A stretch of DNA of 64,000 nt from Prorocentrum cordatum (GCA_963575745.1 CAUYUJ010018538.1:310046-374045), one strand, 5' to 3'. Shown: positions 9,963 to 21,440, counted from the stretch's first letter. Notes: generated by a model from the letters alone, not told the origin. Numbers and translations are program-made.

Positions 9963-11681
9963 GTGGAGGTGCAGCTGGTGGGCTGCGAGAGCGGCTACGC
10001 GTGGGCCGTCATCGGCCCGGACCTGAGCCTCGATCTGATCTGCGTCAAGGCGAAGATCGCGATCTTCACGGACCCAGTGGAAAGGATTCGCTGGCGGCCG
10101 ATGCCTCTGCTATCGTCGGTGGAGAGGGACACCTACAGGAGCCAGTTGACGGTGGGCTTGCGATTTTTGACGATGCCGGCGTTGCCCCTATACCGCCCCA
10201 GCAGGTGTGGTCAGCGGGCGATGGCGGTGAACGTGTTGCATGCCGTTTTCCATTCGGAGGTTTTGTCTCTCCCGACGCTGAGGAGCCCCGAGCTCTTCCT
10301 GGGTGTGCTGGCCGCGTTGTTCGTATTGTCCGAGCCGATGGTGGTGCTGGGTGTGATCGAGTACCCGAAGGAGTTGGGTGCGTACACGATCCGCAACTGG
10401 GTCACGGCCAAGCAAGGAAGCGTTCGTGGTGAGCTCGGAGATCGTCCAGGAGTGGTTCGCCTACGCTCGGGAATGGAAGGAGTGGGTGCTGAAGCTCATG
10501 CCTCTTCAGCTTTGGCTGATGACGTTCTTGGCCCTGATCCTTCCGACCGTCGGGGAGGTTCACGAATGGTCGGACAGGGGCGAGCATGGGGAGTCTTCTA
10601 TTGGGTCCTCAACTGCTTCGAGTGTGGATGTGCCCGTCGAGTCGGCAGCCTCCGCACCTCCGCCCCTGCCGCCGCCCGGTTACCCTTCGGGTGGGGAGAG
10701 GACGGCGCTGGCGAGTCAGCTGGACGATCTCGCGGAGTCCCCGAAGGCCAGGACGGGGGAGATCACCGAATTCATGACCCCCGCGGCCGCGCGGATGCCG
10801 GGGGCAACAAGCTGGTGATCGAGGGCATGATCGCCCGTCTGGACCTGTTCGAGGGCCACCTGAAGGAGGAGGCCCCTGCGGAGGGGAGTGTCGTCGAGAG
10901 TGCGGCTGCGATCGAGGGGGCGTTTGCTTCGCCCCCCGCAGTCGTCGCGCCCGGGTCGCCCGCCGCGACCATCCCCACCACAGCGATGGAGACGCCATTG
11001 AAGCGAGCTGCCACCTCCCAGCCGGGGGTCGTCGGGCTTGCCGTCAAGCGGATGCGCTTCGAGGGCCCGATGCCGCAGCTGGTGCGCAAGTGGCAGCTGG
11101 ACGAGTACCAGGAAATCAAGCCCGAGGAGTGGAACCGCCGCAAGCCCGAGGGTTACCGCCTTCGGGTCTCGGCCGAGGTGCTGTCGGGGATCTACTCAGC
11201 GAGGAAGACGGCCGATGCCTGGGCGCGCGACTTCATCCAGAACCGTGGGCTGAACGATGGCAACATGGCGCGGGAGGTGATCACGGCCTTCGCCGCGGTG
11301 GACACGCCGGTGATGACCGACCGCCAGAAGGGCCTCCTCAACCTGGTGAGCTTCGAGCGGCTGGTGCGAAGGGCGTGCGCTATCGTGATGGTCGACCGCA
11401 ACATCCACAGCCGCGACGACGAGAGCCGTCTCAATGTCACCGACGAGAGCACTATCCGGGTGATGATCGCCGAGGAAGAGATGAAGAAGGCCATGGGTCG
11501 CGACGCGCAGCCGATGAAGGCGCACGCCGACTTAGACGGTGGTGCGGTAGTTCCGCCGCGAGAGTCAAGGAGCTTCAATTGGGGCCGCTCGGTGTCGAGT
11601 CGGGGGGGCCCTGCAGCTGGCGTCGCGGGGTCTCTGCGCGTCGGCGTCTTTTGTCTAGTGTATTCTTTCTGCTGCAGCTGA
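9963..11681 (+). CDS. gag-like ORF1 of the tyrosine-recombinase retrotransposon
   Basis: A 572-codon open frame upstream of the reverse transcriptase and in the same reading phase. The C-terminal part (from about codon 285) looks like real protein: a charged, mostly helical stretch with VSFERLVRRACAIVMVDRN and MIAEEEMKKAM, resembling the helical region before the RT in dinoflagellate DIRS-like elements I know. The N-terminal half is less convincing. An overlapping frame at 10378-10818 has a better-looking segment (QEWFAYAREWKEWVLKLM followed by a Pro/Ser linker), so a frameshift near 10800 is likely and the authentic start may lie elsewhere, possibly nearer 9710. By position it should be a nucleocapsid or accessory protein; that role is inference. 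No zinc knuckle is visible. Confidence 0.55.
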   Translation: MEVQLVGCESGYAWAVIGPDLSLDLICVKAKIAIFTDPVERIRWRPMPLLSSVERDTYRSQLTVGLRFLTMPALPLYRPSRCGQRAMAVNVLHAVFHSEVLSLPTLRSPELFLGVLAALFVLSEPMVVLGVIEYPKELGAYTIRNWVTAKQGSVRGELGDRPGVVRLRSGMEGVGAEAHASSALADDVLGPDPSDRRGGSRMVGQGRAWGVFYWVLNCFECGCARRVGSLRTSAPAAARLPFGWGEDGAGESAGRSRGVPEGQDGGDHRIHDPRGRADAGGNKLVIEGMIARLDLFEGHLKEEAPAEGSVVESAAAIEGAFASPPAVVAPGSPAATIPTTAMETPLKRAATSQPGVVGLAVKRMRFEGPMPQLVRKWQLDEYQEIKPEEWNRRKPEGYRLRVSAEVLSGIYSARKTADAWARDFIQNRGLNDGNMAREVITAFAAVDTPVMTDRQKGLLNLVSFERLVRRACAIVMVDRNIHSRDDESRLNVTDESTIRVMIAEEEMKKAMGRDAQPMKAHADLDGGAVVPPRESRSFNWGRSVSSRGGPAAGVAGSLRVGVFCLVYSFCCS

Positions 11682-11840
11682 CTCGCATCATCGCCGTCGG
11701 CTGGCCCGTGAGCTTGTGCGCGCCGAATTTGGGCTTTCAGGTCTCGGCGGCGGGACATCCTGTCCGAGGTGGTGCTGTTCGCTCGCCCGAGGCGGCCTGT
11801 TTCGACTTCTCGTCGAGTGCTCTCGCGCTGAGAGGAGGAG

Positions 11841-14639
11841 ATGGAGCGGGGCGAGACGGCGAACCGCTCTCTCTTGGCGTTGCGGCAGCTCTACCGTGGG
11901 AGTCGGGACGACAGTCCACTGGGCCTGGCCGACTGCTGGTGCCCGGGGATCGCGTTCGACAACTTGGACGGGGGCCTCTCTCGGCGGGTGCTTGGAGAGG
12001 TTGGTCACCAGTCGCCGCCGTCGACTACGCCCTCACAGGGAGCCGCGCCCCTGCGGCTGTGCCTTGCCGCCGCTGCGGCGGGCAATCAGCCCCAGTCTAC
12101 CTTCAGGCAGAGGGTGGCCGAACTTCGGAGGAGGAGTGCTGGCAGGAGTGGACGGCTGCCAGACAGGGGCGAGACGTTTCCAGATCAATGGTATCGAGTT
12201 GCCCCACCTCCGCCGGGGACCAGACCTGCGAGTGCGAGGTCGGTGTCGCCTCGAGCGGCACAGAAGTTGGAGATGTTCAGGGAGGAGATGTTGAGGAAGG
12301 ATGGCGGGGCTTGCGTTCAGGCCCGCCAGAGACGCAACAACGTGGACCTGCCCTTCCGCCAGAAGACGAAGACGTTGCAGCTGGCCCGAAGGATGGCATT
12401 AGCGGGCATGGTGTGCCGCGCTGCAGAGAAGGTGGACGAGGTCGGGCTCTGTCACGTTGCGAAGAAGGCGGAGCCTGTGGAGAACGAGCCCGAGGTGACG
12501 CTGAGGTTGGTGTTCGACTAGAGACGTTCCAACCTGCGCTGGCATTCTCCCCCGCGGCGCGCCAGGGGAGGGGCCAGGGCGACGCCGTTCCTGGACGTGT
12601 CCGAGGAGAAGAAGGAGGACGACATGAGCGTGCAATTCGGCACGTGCGAACTCCCCGACTTCTACTACACGGTGGAGTTGGGGGAGGAGCTGGCGCCATA
12701 CTTCGGGATTCACAGCGCGTCGGGCGACGCGCTGGACGCGCTGCCCCCCGAAGGCTCGCCATGGCCTGGGGGCGGCCCCTGCGCCGGGGCGAAGGTCTCT
12801 TTGATGGGCTCCACTCGGGCGTGCTGGACCGCGCAGACTACCGTGGAGGACCTCTTCCACGCTGGGCCCCAGGTTGGGTTTTTTTCGCTTTCAGAAGGCC
12901 AGCGACTTGCCGAAGGCGGGCCCTTACCTCATCTCAGTCGGGAGCTACCTGCTACGCACGAGGAGTACATCGACGACTTCGGTGTCCTGGGCTTGGGCTT
13001 TCGGACCCAGCCTGGCCGGGAGGCAGTGGCGACGGTGGAGGAGGTCTGGCTTGGTGCCAAGGAGTTGGTGGTCGTCGCGGGCTTCAAGGTGCACGAGGAT
13101 GCCTGCTCGAATTATGCTCGCATGATTGGTAGCGACCTATGGGGAACCCGTCTGGCGCCGAATCAGGACAAGACGGGGGTGGCGGTCTTCGGCGCACGGG
13201 AGATCCTGACCCACAAGTGGGAGCTGCCCGACACGGGCGCGCGGAGCGTTGGTATCCTGCCCTGAGGCTTCTTGATCTGCCGTGGTGTGCTGAGCGTCTT
13301 CGCGGACGTGCACTCGCGGCGCATGGAGTTCCGGCGGGGAGCTCGACACGAGGTCCTACGGGAAGTGCTGAGGGAGATGGCCGCGGCCGCAGCGATAGCG
13401 CCGCTGATCTCGGGGGGCCTCTCGACGCCCTGGGGCCCGACGGTGGCGATGTTCGACGCGAACCTCTGCGGCGGCGCGCTCATCTCGACGGCGGCCACGG
13501 TGGAGGAGCAGCGTCGAGAGACCCGCTAGGCTCTTCGAGGAGGCTGGGCCGTCTGGGCAGGTGTCTCCTCGTCCTGGGCGGCGGACGCCTGGTGCGAGGC
13601 GGAGGCCTTCAGACGCGTGGGCGGCGACGTGGAGTTGGGCACCCGCATCCGCGTTCTTCTTGTGCACGAGTGATGGGACGACCTCGCCAGCTAGGAGGAG
13701 GTTGCTCTCTGGACATGGTAGGAGAAGGAGCACATCGACCTGCTGGAGATGCGCACGGGGGTGGCCGCCGCGAGGCACTCGGCCCACAGCCGTTCGAGCT
13801 GGTGCGAGTAGGCCAGTCGCCCCATCCTGATTGTGTGCAGGGGGATGGCCGCCCTCGACCTCGGGCGCGGCATGCGGGAGTACTGGCGCTCGGTGCCGTC
13901 GGACCGCAACTGCCGCGACGGGCCGAGCCGGGGGTTCCCGATTGGCCAGACCTCGAAGGAGCGGAGGACGGACGAGCGAGTGCTGCCAGAGAAGGTGGCG
14001 TCGAGGATAGAGGCCCTGGCGGACTTTGCGGAGGTAGACCCCTTCCAGCCGCCCAGGATGGGCGTCTCGATCCCGGTGAAGGTGCTGCGCTTCATCCACC
14101 GCTGCACTGGCCACACGCACGTCGGGGACCTGGAGGATTGGTTGTTCGGGATATTGGTCTCGCGGGGCTACCTGATGATCTGCGCCGACGTGGACATCGG
14201 CCTCGGCGCAGAGTTCGACCGGACCGACGAGGTCAACGTGCGGAGGCTGGAGCTGCAGACGGAAGTGGAGACAGGCGGCGGACATTCATGCCCTTCATGC
14301 TCTACCTAGTCGCGGGGTCGCGTCCAGCCTGGAGGCTCGACCAGGGCGGCCCAGGCGCGCTCGGCCGACTTCTGCGGGATGTTGGCGAAGTGCCTCGTGG
14401 AGGCGAGGCCGACCCTGCAGGAGAGACGGGGGGCCGACCTGACCGAGAGGGCCGTGGAGCGGTTGATCTCCGAGACCCTGGAGCGCAGGCGTCGAGACTC
14501 TACGTCCTTGGAGTCACTACCTGCCTTTTTCCTTCGAGCATCTGGCGGACCTAGGGTGAAGGCCCATCCGCGACGGGTCGGCCACCGCCCCTACCCGACG
14601 AGGCTCGAGTTCAAGCTGTGCAAGACTGCGCAGACATGA
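11841..14639 (+). pseudogene. pol: reverse transcriptase - RNase H - methyltransferase
   Basis: One reading phase is kept for 2.8 kb but is cut by in-frame stops at 12519 (TAG), 13263 (TGA), 13527 (TAG), 13671 (TGA), 13692, 13719, 13809 and 14307 (all TAG). Reading through them gives, in order: the RT fingers (ARRMALAGMVCRAAEKV...LRLVFD then RRSNLRWHSPP), the catalytic YIDD box at 12966-12977 followed by FGVLG, the thumb region (GFKVHEDACSN), and an RNase H region with FDANLCGG and EHIDLLEMRTG. A DNA-methyltransferase-like domain follows (ADVDIGLGAEFDRTDE...CPSCST, stop, SRGR), which matches the PC-S-T-F-S-R motif with the Phe codon replaced by TAG. The second Asp of RNase H seems lost (LIVCRGMAALDLG). 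Domain order and spacing match the DIRS/PAT class. The start after the TGA at 11829 is the first Met of the phase. Confidence 0.85.
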
Positions 14640-16098
14640 TGGAAGACCTACGGGACTGGGCTCATCGGTGGCACAGCGACCTCGCGCAGCGGGCTACTTA
14701 CAGCACCGAGTGGCGGGACTGGCGCGTGGCTTTCATGACGGATCTAATTCTGAGTGGGGCCGACGAGGCCAAGAGCCGTCTGCTCATCGACGGGCCCCCT
14801 CGCCACGCGGTCGCGGACGTCATCAGGGACCTCTGCAGCAGCGCGGGGAGGCTTCGTTACCACGATCAGCATCGCAAGAGGGGCAACGCCCACCGCAGGA
14901 ACGACGCGGAGCGCTTGCACCTGCAGCGGGCGCCGCGGAGGGAGGGAGTGACCCATGGGCTGGCCCTCCTGCCGTTTTCGGTCTCCACCATGACGGCGCT
15001 GGGCTGCTACGTTGCCGACGCGCGCCGCTGCCTGGGCTTTGCGCTGGGGGGGGGCCTGCTGATGATGAAGCGGGAGGAGATCGGCGACGCGGTCCCTGGC
15101 TACTTGGATCGCCTGGTCGAGGACGAGGAGGCGGGCTCGCACAAAGGAGATTTCGTGGTGCACGGCCTCGCCTCACTGCGGCGTGAGCGAGCTCTCGACA
15201 GGGTTGCCCAGGTCCAACCGAGCACTTCGAGCTTGGGATCGATTGCGCGTGGCAGGAAGCGGACCTCACCCCCTCGAGCACTGGGCCGTGATGGACGAGG
15301 TCATGAGGCTGGTCGGGATCGTGGGGGCCTCGGACGCCGCCGAGCTCGGCATGGACGCCCACCTCAGTCGGCGTCACCCCAACATACTTCTACTATGTGC
15401 GCGTCGCCTCCCCAGGGGCGACGCGCGCACCGAGAAATCTTATAGTATATGCGTCGTGGCGGGCGCTTTCTGGCCACACCGCTCGGGAAACAATATACTA
15501 CAAGATGGGCATACTAGATGCTCGGGTCGGACGCGCGCCTCCAAGGCGGACATATAGCATTAGTATGTCTCTGTGCTTCCCACTCAGGTCCGGGGAGCTG
15601 TTCGCCCCCCAGCCGGCCGACGCCGTGACCGATGTGGGCAGAGCGGGTGAGCAGGTCGTGGCTCTACGACTCGGCGTGGCAGAGCGCGGCGAGGGGACCA
15701 AGATGGGCGCGAGGCAGGGTGTGCTGATCGACCATCGGCATGTGAGTGACATGTGCGCGCGCAGGAAGGCCGAGCGAGGCCTCCCGGACCGGGTCGCCAG
15801 CTGCTCTGTGGACGCCTACCGCCGTGCTCTGAGGCATGCTTGCGGCGACGTTGGCGTCGAGCGTCTCCCGCCCCACGCAGCCAGGCACTCAGGTCCGAGC
15901 CATGATGCGGCGACGGGCGACAGGACAGCTTGGGCTATCCAGCGGCGCGGGCGGCGGGCGTCGGAGAAGAGCGTGCTCAAGTACCTGAAGACGCACGCTC
16001 TGCTGGCCGCCCGCGTCGATCTCCCGCCAGACATCCTCGAGCGCGGGGGGCAATCAACGGAGAAGAAGAGCTGTCGCCCGGCAAGGGCTCGTGAGTGA
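14618..16098 (+). pseudogene. tyrosine recombinase (integrase) of the retrotransposon
   Basis: This would be the site-specific recombinase that integrates the circular DNA copy. Three frames are needed: 14618-15180 (core-binding helices, LPFSVSTMTALGCYVADARR), 15183-15381 (RALRAWDRLR...EVMRLVGIVG) and 15568-16098 (catalytic domain). The catalytic part keeps the signature: Arg at 15586 in PLRSGELF, His-Ala-Ala-Arg at 15874-15885 within LPPHAARHSGPSHD, and the nucleophile Tyr at 15982 in SEKSVLKYLKTH. The usual box R-G-R-W-A-S reads RGRRAS here, so Trp is replaced by Arg. A ~187-bp inverted-repeat insertion (15382-15568) separates the two halves just before the first catalytic Arg. Terminal stop TGA at 16096. 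The family assignment is firm from motif order; function is presumably lost. Confidence 0.88.
15382..15568. mobile_element. MITE-like inverted-repeat insertion in the recombinase gene
   Basis: Starts ACATACTTCTACTATGTG and ends with the inverse of ACATACTAATGCTATATG, giving terminal inverted repeats of ~18 bases with few mismatches, extended by GC-rich hairpin sequence (GTGCGCGTCGCC against GGGCGACGCGCGCAC at about 15397-15427). It interrupts the conserved run from the second helix block to the catalytic Arg. No unambiguous target duplication is seen; TATGT occurs near both ends, so an intron-like introner element is an alternative. Confidence 0.7.
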
Positions 16099-16247
16099 TG
16101 CAGTTTGCGCAGTTACTGATCTCATGATTTGTCGGAGCCTCATCGAGGCAGTGAACGTGCGATGGCTTCTGGAGGGAGGCGCCAAAGACCCTCCCACCCA
16201 GCCCAAGCGCCACCAACAGCCAGGCGCTAATGCAGACTAAGCGGTGG

Positions 16248-16438
16248 TGTGGGACAAGATACGGCGTCCGCTTCAATACATTTCTTTGTGCTCGGACGCC
16301 GCCGTCACATTTCGCCGCCGCCCGTGGCGGCATCGTGCTTGCGGTTCAGGTAGAAAAGAAAGCGTGTTTCGATTCAGGCTGGCGCCACCTTCCGCCGCCC
16401 CCTGCTTGGAGAGAGTTGGTGACCTCGTGCCTCTAAAT
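16248..16438 (+). repeat. split direct repeat B1
   Basis: ~190 bases from TGTGGGACAAGATACGG to CTCTAAAT. It lies downstream of the recombinase stop and directly abuts A2, with a single shared T. About seven mismatches to B2 over 184 aligned bases. Confidence 0.92.
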
Positions 16439-16600
16439 GTGTGTTGTTGCAAACAATGAAGTTTTCGGGCCGTGGTCCTCTCTCTCCTCCCCCTCCCCCG
16501 TCTTCCGAATGGCCGGCGGGGCTGGGAGGGCGGGGGCGGCGCAAAGTCAGGTGGCGCCGTTCTGACATAACACGTTATGTTTGTGTTTTCCGCTCAAGTT
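16438..16600 (+). repeat. split direct repeat A2
   Basis: 163-base second copy of the left terminus, directly fused to B1. The B1/A2 junction is what a circular intermediate joined end to end would contain. Confidence 0.93.
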
Positions 16601-16654
16601 CCCCCTCCCTCCCTTCCCTCTTTCGCTCCCCGTTCGCTCGCCTCTTCACAGCTC

Positions 16655-16846
16655 TGTGGGGGCAAGATACGGCGTCCGCTTCAATACATGTCTTTGTGCT
16701 CGGACGCCGCCGTCACATTTCGCCGCCGCCCGTAGCGGCATCGTGCTTACGGCTCAGGTAGAAAAGAATGCGCGTTTCGATTTAGGCTGGCGCCACCTTC
16801 CGCCGCCCCCTGCTTGGAGAGAGTTGGTGACCTCGTGCCTCTAAAT
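16655..16846 (+). repeat. split direct repeat B2 (right terminus)
   Basis: ~192 bases from TGTGGGGGCAAGATACGG to CTCTAAAT. Separated from A2 by 54 bases of pyrimidine-rich sequence. Its last base marks the right end of the element. Confidence 0.92.
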
Positions 16847-16989
16847 AATAGTTGTACTGGCATGAGGAGTAACATGTTTTAGTGGCTTCGGCCATAGTAT
16901 ATGTAGTACTGGCAGTATGTATAGTGTTACTGGTAGTGTTCGCAGCGTACTACCACTTAGCCAGTTATCAGTATGCATAGTACTAGTAG

Positions 16990-17460
<471 letters not shown>

Positions 17461-17639
17461 TATTAGTAGTGTCGGTGTTGCTAGCGCTAGCATTGTTTCC
17501 AGTGTGCGTTGTATTAGTTGTTGGATGTGGCATTCCAGGCTCCGTATTAGTATGCGTACGGTTGTATTGTTGTTAGTGGTGTTCTTAGTATGTTTAGTTT
17601 GGTTATTCGTGGTAGTATTCGTTCATAAGTCGTAAAATC

Positions 17640-17821
17640 AGGAGTAGTAGTAATGGTTCTCTTGGTAGTAATAATGTTCTCTATTAGGTAGTTATTGTTA
17701 TTTGTGGTAGTAGTGGTAGTGGTAGTAGTAGTTGTTGTTGTAATAGTAGTAGCATAAGTAGTCGCAGTGGTAGTAGTAGTTGTAGTAGTAGTTGCGGGGT
17801 AGTAGTACTCGTAGTAGTACC

Positions 17822-17876
<55 letters not shown>

Positions 17877-17904
17877 CTAGTACTAGTACTAGTACTAGTA
17901 GTAC

Positions 17905-17976
<72 letters not shown>

Positions 17977-17995
17977 CAGTAGTAGGAGTAGGTAG
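17640..17995. repeat. (AGT)n microsatellite, second tract
   Basis: Degenerate GTAGTA at first, then pure AGT to ~17990 with an AGTACT interruption near 17875-17900. Confidence 0.93.
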
Positions 17996-18262
17996 GAGTC
18001 AAGCTAGCCAGCTCGAGCGAGTCAAGCATGGCATGCCCAGTCCCACCCGCCCTCCCACAACATAAGAAGCAAAGCTGGCACAACTGGGGGCCGAAGTCAC
18101 ACCGGCCAGCCGGTTTGGTACAGCTGATGCGGCCGCGATGGCGGTTGCCGACGGGAACTGGCGAGCGCGTGTTGAATGCCGCGCACGCATTGCCAGACGA
18201 GTCGAGAATGGCCCGGTACACCGCAGGAAGCCTGAAGGCCCCAACTTGTACTGTTTTTTTAT

Positions 18263-19080
18263 AAAGGGGGGGTTTGGATGGGCGGGCGCGGGGTGTGCGC
18301 CGCATCCCATTCCTGCCAAGCATTTTGCGACGTGGACGACAGGACGTCCATGCTGAGAGGAAAAACGTTGGTGCGCGGCGCCGAGGCGAGAGCGACATGT
18401 CACCCCTTCGCGCGGGGTGTGCACCGCGTCCCATTCCTGCCACGCATTTTGCGACGTGACGACAGCACGACCATGTTGACAAGAAAAACAAAAACTGTGT
18501 ATTGTCTTTTGCAGATTAGAATGGGACGGATTGGATGGGCGGGCGCGGGGTGTGCGCCGCGTCCCGTTCCTGCTATGCATTTTGCGACGTGGACGACAGG
18601 ACGTCCATGCGACGGTGCCAATGACGGCGACGACTCTAGAAGGATTTGAGCATACGCTCGCGGCGACGCGCGCGCATGTCGCCCGCGTGGTATTTGTTGC
18701 ACAGGATTCGCGGCCTGGGTGCATGACAAAGCATCGCGAGTGCACCGCGCGATGACGTGAAATCGCTGGATTTGACAGAATTCTTAAGAACCCTATGGTT
18801 TTCCTATGATTTCAGCAAGAGAGCCGGGCAGGAAAATTGTAGAATTCTTGTGAAAAAAAAAAAAAAACATTGGGTTTTTGATGTGTTTATGTTGAAATGC
18901 TTGCAAACACACGGTGTTCGGTAGGATTATGACATGAACGCGCGCGTGTGCTCTTTGTGGTATTTTTTGTAATGGTTTATCGCCGTGGACGACAGGACGT
19001 CCATGTCGAGAGGAAAAAATAAGAAACATGTTGATTTTGTATTGTTTTTGACAGGTTCGGATGGGACCACCCGGATGCGG
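18263..19080. repeat. dispersed/tandem unit with GGACGACAGGACGTCC core
   Basis: Sequence around TTTGCGACGTGGACGACAGG recurs at about 18330, 18440 (diverged) and 18590; a shorter version CGTGGACGACAGGACGTCC is near 18984. The first three copies share an upstream part TGGATGGGCGGGCGCGGGG. Copies 18,440 and 18,984 are followed by a similar TTGTATTG/GTGTATTGTC stretch. No gene is recognised in 18000-19100. Confidence 0.75.
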
Positions 19081-19145
19081 CCCCTATCGGCCGGCCTGAG
19101 GGGGGAGTAGGAGTATATTCTAATAAGAAATAAGGATAGGAGGAG

Positions 19146-19785
<640 letters not shown>

Positions 19786-19799
19786 TGCAATCATTTGTA

Positions 19800-21050
19800 G
19801 TACCGGCTTAGTGTTAACAATATGTCAGCACGTCCCCTGGTCCCCGTCTCGTCCGCGCACGCGCGTGGGGCCATGATTTTCTTGGGTGGCTCATCGTTGT
19901 TTTTCTTCTCTTTCTCATCACCCATCTCCTCCTCCTACCCTTTTCTCATCCTCCTTCAGCCCCTCCTTGTCAGGCCTCCAGACGGGGTCCGCGTAGATTG
20001 GGTCCGAGAATCCCGCCGCATCGCCGATGCATCGGCGATGCGGCTCGATGTGGGGTCCGATTTTCTTCACGCCGACGTCGCCGATGTATCGGCGATATGC
20101 CGGGATCCGCCGACTCCATCCGGCCCCATGTAGGAAGATGGTGTCCTGCGAGCCGCCGTCTGGACAACGAGAAACATACGAAATAGCGGTAGCAAAAGAA
20201 CCACGAGCTTCCATGCCCGATTCGACGCGCAGCATACGTACGGTGTGTTTTGGGGAGTGTTCTCTCCTGTGCAATCGGCCGTCTCCTAGTGGCAGTGGCG
20301 ACAGATCGTTTGCGCGCGGCGACCTACAACCCGTTGCGGGCGTCCCACGAGCGCCACGACTGTACACCCCCAGTCGGCCTCAGAGGAAGAGTGGTCTGCG
20401 CCCGACTGTAGACGAACGAAGCCGATATAGTGATGCCCAGCGTGTGCGTGTGTGTTGCATATGCGCCTGGCAAACAGCACCTTCTGACAATAACTATCAG
20501 TCACCAGGTACGTGGGTGTTGCCGATGGCGGTGCCGCGAGACAGATGCCTGACACGTCATGGGTATGTGAACGTTTATCAGATATGTTTTGTCTGTTGGC
20601 CCTCGGCACAGATGTATACAGATGTGGTTGAGTCTGTTTTTGGAGATACTGTTACATCTAGCAGCCAGAGTGGCGAAAGCAGGCATGGTGTCTCTGGTGC
20701 CCCGTGACGCGACGATGATAACGAACTTGACCCCCTTAATTTGGATAGCAATTCCGAGACTGTGGTTGCTGACGACGACGCCATCGACGGCGTTGTGCGC
20801 TCATGGATTGTTGCGCAATGCTTGGCGAGCATCAAAACCTGAGACGTGTTGCAAGCCGGTCTGTTCCAGTTTGGCCCGTTGGGCTGTGTCTGCAAGGACC
20901 GCATTCGCACATTGGTTGCCGATATCACCGACGAGGGTCCGCCGAGCCGCCAGCGAGGGCAGTACTGGCACGGCCTCGGGACAGCGCGCCACGGCGAGGA
21001 AGCGCACCAGAGGGTGGAAGCGGAGGGGCAAAACCCAACACATTCTTTTC
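19800..21050. other. complex-sequence stretch without a recognised gene
   Basis: Ordinary-complexity DNA with overlapping open frames on both strands (longest ~226 codons at 20027-20707 plus). No domain is recognised. It contains two palindromic motifs listed separately. Confidence 0.5.
20016..20095. repeat. two palindromes of the TCGCCGATNNATCGGCGA type
   Basis: 20016-20043 is a perfect 28-base palindrome centred on GATGCATC. 20078-20095 is a second copy of the 18-base core with GT in the centre. A third core lies at 41040-41057. Confidence 0.85.
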
Positions 21051-21054
21051 TTAT

Positions 21055-21117
21055 TCCTCCTCCGCCTCGTCGTCCTCCTCCTCCTCCTCCTCCTCCTCCT
21101 CCTCCTCCTGGCCCCCC
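21055..21117. repeat. (CCT)n microsatellite
   Basis: Short CCT tract in otherwise GC-rich sequence. Confidence 0.9.
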
Positions 21118-21440
21118 CCCATTCTGCTCCTACTCCCCTCGTCCTCCCCTCCCCTCCCCCAGCCCAGCCTGCCCCCTTTCTCTTGGGCGTGCCGCGGGAG
21201 CGAGCACTCGCTGCGCCCGCGCCGGCCCACGCTCCGCAAGCCCCCGACGCCCCTCCCACAGCAGTGGCAACCCAGCCCAACCTTCGGGTAGGAGATCGAA
21301 TGTTGAATTGGTTTACCCCGAAATTGATTTGTTCGTCGAAGTTTGACACATCTACGACGTGTCTTTTTTAAATTGTGTCGCAAGATTCGGCGAAACTATA
21401 ATTTTGGGGCTAATCTTATGTAGGCGATCTCCTAGTCGAA

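Larger units (their letters stand above)
9436..16846 (+). mobile_element. tyrosine-recombinase retrotransposon with split direct repeats (DIRS/PAT/Ngaro-like)
   Basis: A 7.4-kb element with the order A1 (9436-9598), gag-like ORF, reverse transcriptase, RNase H, methyltransferase, tyrosine recombinase, B1 (16248-16438), A2 (16438-16600), B2 (16655-16846). The A1...B1-A2-B2 pattern is the known hallmark of PAT and Ngaro elements, which integrate through a circular intermediate using a tyrosine recombinase instead of an integrase. A methyltransferase-like domain between RNase H and recombinase is known for DIRS and PAT but not Ngaro, so PAT-like is the best fit. No target-site duplication is visible (left flank ends GTCGTAT, right flank begins AATAATAG), as expected for this mechanism. 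A1 and A2 differ at only two positions I could find, yet the genes carry many stops, so the copy is recent but defective. Confidence 0.88.

Noticed and set aside
9436-16600. A1 and A2 as ordinary long terminal repeats of a Gypsy or Copia element
   Set aside because: There is a B1-A2-B2 arrangement at the right end, no protease or DDE integrase, no target-site duplication, and a tyrosine recombinase in place of integrase.
18841-18870. Poly-A run as a processed-gene tail
   Set aside because: No coding sequence lies upstream and no target duplication is visible.
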